Assembly: GCA_023023105.1 (NCBI GenBank)
Contig: CP083824.1
Coordinates: 4,630,943 to 4,694,942 of the forward strand
Length of the DNA stretch: 64,000 bases
Direction of reading: 5' to 3'
Origin: Enterobacter ludwigii
Lineage (GTDB): Bacteria; Pseudomonadota; Gammaproteobacteria; Enterobacterales; Enterobacteriaceae
Below, piece by piece: positions 63,413 through 64,000 of this stretch. A program made the position numbers and the translations under genes. The first letter of the stretch is position 1. Every line of letters starts with the position of its first letter. Below the pieces are notes generated by a model that did not search any database, was not told where the DNA came from, and was given only the letters and a program-made list of their open reading frames with translations.

Positions 63413-63501
63413 CTAAACTTGAATAAATTCACTGACTTTTGCGTATACCCGAACGAATTTCGAACGACTAACGCCTCAGCGTGGGTGATTAAAGAGGCCG
63501 G

Positions 63502-63530
63502 ATTGTAATAATTGTACACTCCGGAGTCAA
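63502..63530 (-). promoter_or_regulatory. rpmH promoter
   Basis: On the minus strand a -35 TTGACT (63525-63530), a 17-bp spacer and a -10 TACAAT (63502-63507) form a near-consensus sigma-70 promoter about 100 bp upstream of rpmH. Confidence 0.8.
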
Positions 63531-63761
63531 TTCTCTTTCCTTATTTCCCGCGTATTTCCGCACGTTTTCGCGTGGAAAATGAGCAACGGACGACGCAGGA
63601 AGATGAGCATCACGCGCCGGGTCGAGGATTATACGGGCTCGTCGACAAAGCGCAAGGATCGTCCCGGATCTTCGTTAGATCATTTAAGCAATAAATTGTC
63701 TGTGCTCATTAATTTTTCCAATATGCGGGCTAAATCGTGGGGCACTTGTGCCAGGATCGTT

Positions 63762-63850
63762 TACACTTACCCGGTTTCAGATCGTCCTGTGGATAAATCG
63801 GGAAGAATCTGTGAGAAACAGAAGATCTCTGGCTCAGTTTAGGCTATGAT
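63762..63850 (+). promoter_or_regulatory. dnaA promoters P1/P2 with DnaA box
   Basis: A perfect DnaA box (TGTGGATAA) at 63788-63796 lies between a TACACT at 63762-63767 (P1 -10 candidate) and a TATGAT at 63845-63850 (P2 -10). This is the E. coli arrangement in which DnaA represses its own gene. GATC sites cluster around P2 (63823, 63849, 63861, 63867), giving SeqA/Dam control. Confidence 0.8.
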
Positions 63851-64000
63851 CCGCGGTCCCGATCGGGATCCCAGGATCCTGGTCAGGATTAAATTGCAGA
63901 TAGCAATTCGCACATCCCCCTATGCACAGGGTCATGTCGATGTGCGCCAACAATCATGAATATTCAATAGTTTTCTTTTATTGTTCGAGTGGAGTCCGCC

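Overview
The window is a stretch of core chromosome around the replication origin of a gamma-proteobacterium of the family Enterobacteriaceae. Nearly every protein aligns by eye with its Escherichia coli K-12 counterpart (recalled, not searched). The 16S hypervariable stretches, the missing tryptophanase operon beside mnmE and the moderately GC-rich coding sequence point to an Enterobacter cloacae complex-like or closely related organism. Species cannot be fixed from this sequence alone.

Layout. 1-13800: nitrogen two-component genes glnL-glnG, the small protein yshB, hemN and yihI (with an unannotated 60-codon reading frame between them), the sRNA CsrC, yihA, the sRNA Spot 42, polA, yihG, dsbA-srkA-yihD and mobA-mobB. 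13836-19290: a complete rRNA operon on the minus strand (16S, tRNA-Ile, tRNA-Ala, 23S, 5S) with P1/P2 promoters. 19400-27500: yieP-hsrA and the ribose operon rbsDACBK-rbsR. 27560-34740: kup, ravA-viaA, asnA, asnC, mioC. 34740-35112: oriC. 35113-45290: mnmG, rsmG and the nine-gene ATP synthase operon atpIBEFHAGDC. 45373-53604: glmU-glmS and the phosphate operon pstSCAB-phoU with PhoB boxes. 53649-59468: yieH, adeP, chrR, yieE, yidZ, mdtL. 59580-63400: mnmE, yidC, yidD, rnpA, rpmH. The window stops at the end of the dnaA promoter and leader, immediately before where the dnaA start codon is expected.

How the parts work together. The window holds much of the growth machinery clustered at the origin: initiation control (oriC, mioC, the dnaA promoter), rRNA and tRNA modification (mnmG with mnmE, rsmG), ATP synthesis, membrane protein insertion (yidC), and nutrient responses (NtrBC for nitrogen, PhoB targets for phosphate, RbsR for ribose, CsrC and Spot 42 for carbon).

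No phage, plasmid, insertion sequence, CRISPR array, defence island or other accessory block was seen, and I found no convincing novel multi-gene system. The most unusual structural point is the rRNA operon: its upstream neighbours (yieP, hsrA, rbs) are those of E. coli rrnC, while its downstream neighbours (mobB, mobA) are those of E. coli rrnA. This indicates an rrn-mediated rearrangement or an assembly join. Smaller points are a possible TTG-started membrane micro-ORF between yihI and hemN, twin RbsR operators, and dispersed palindromic repeats.
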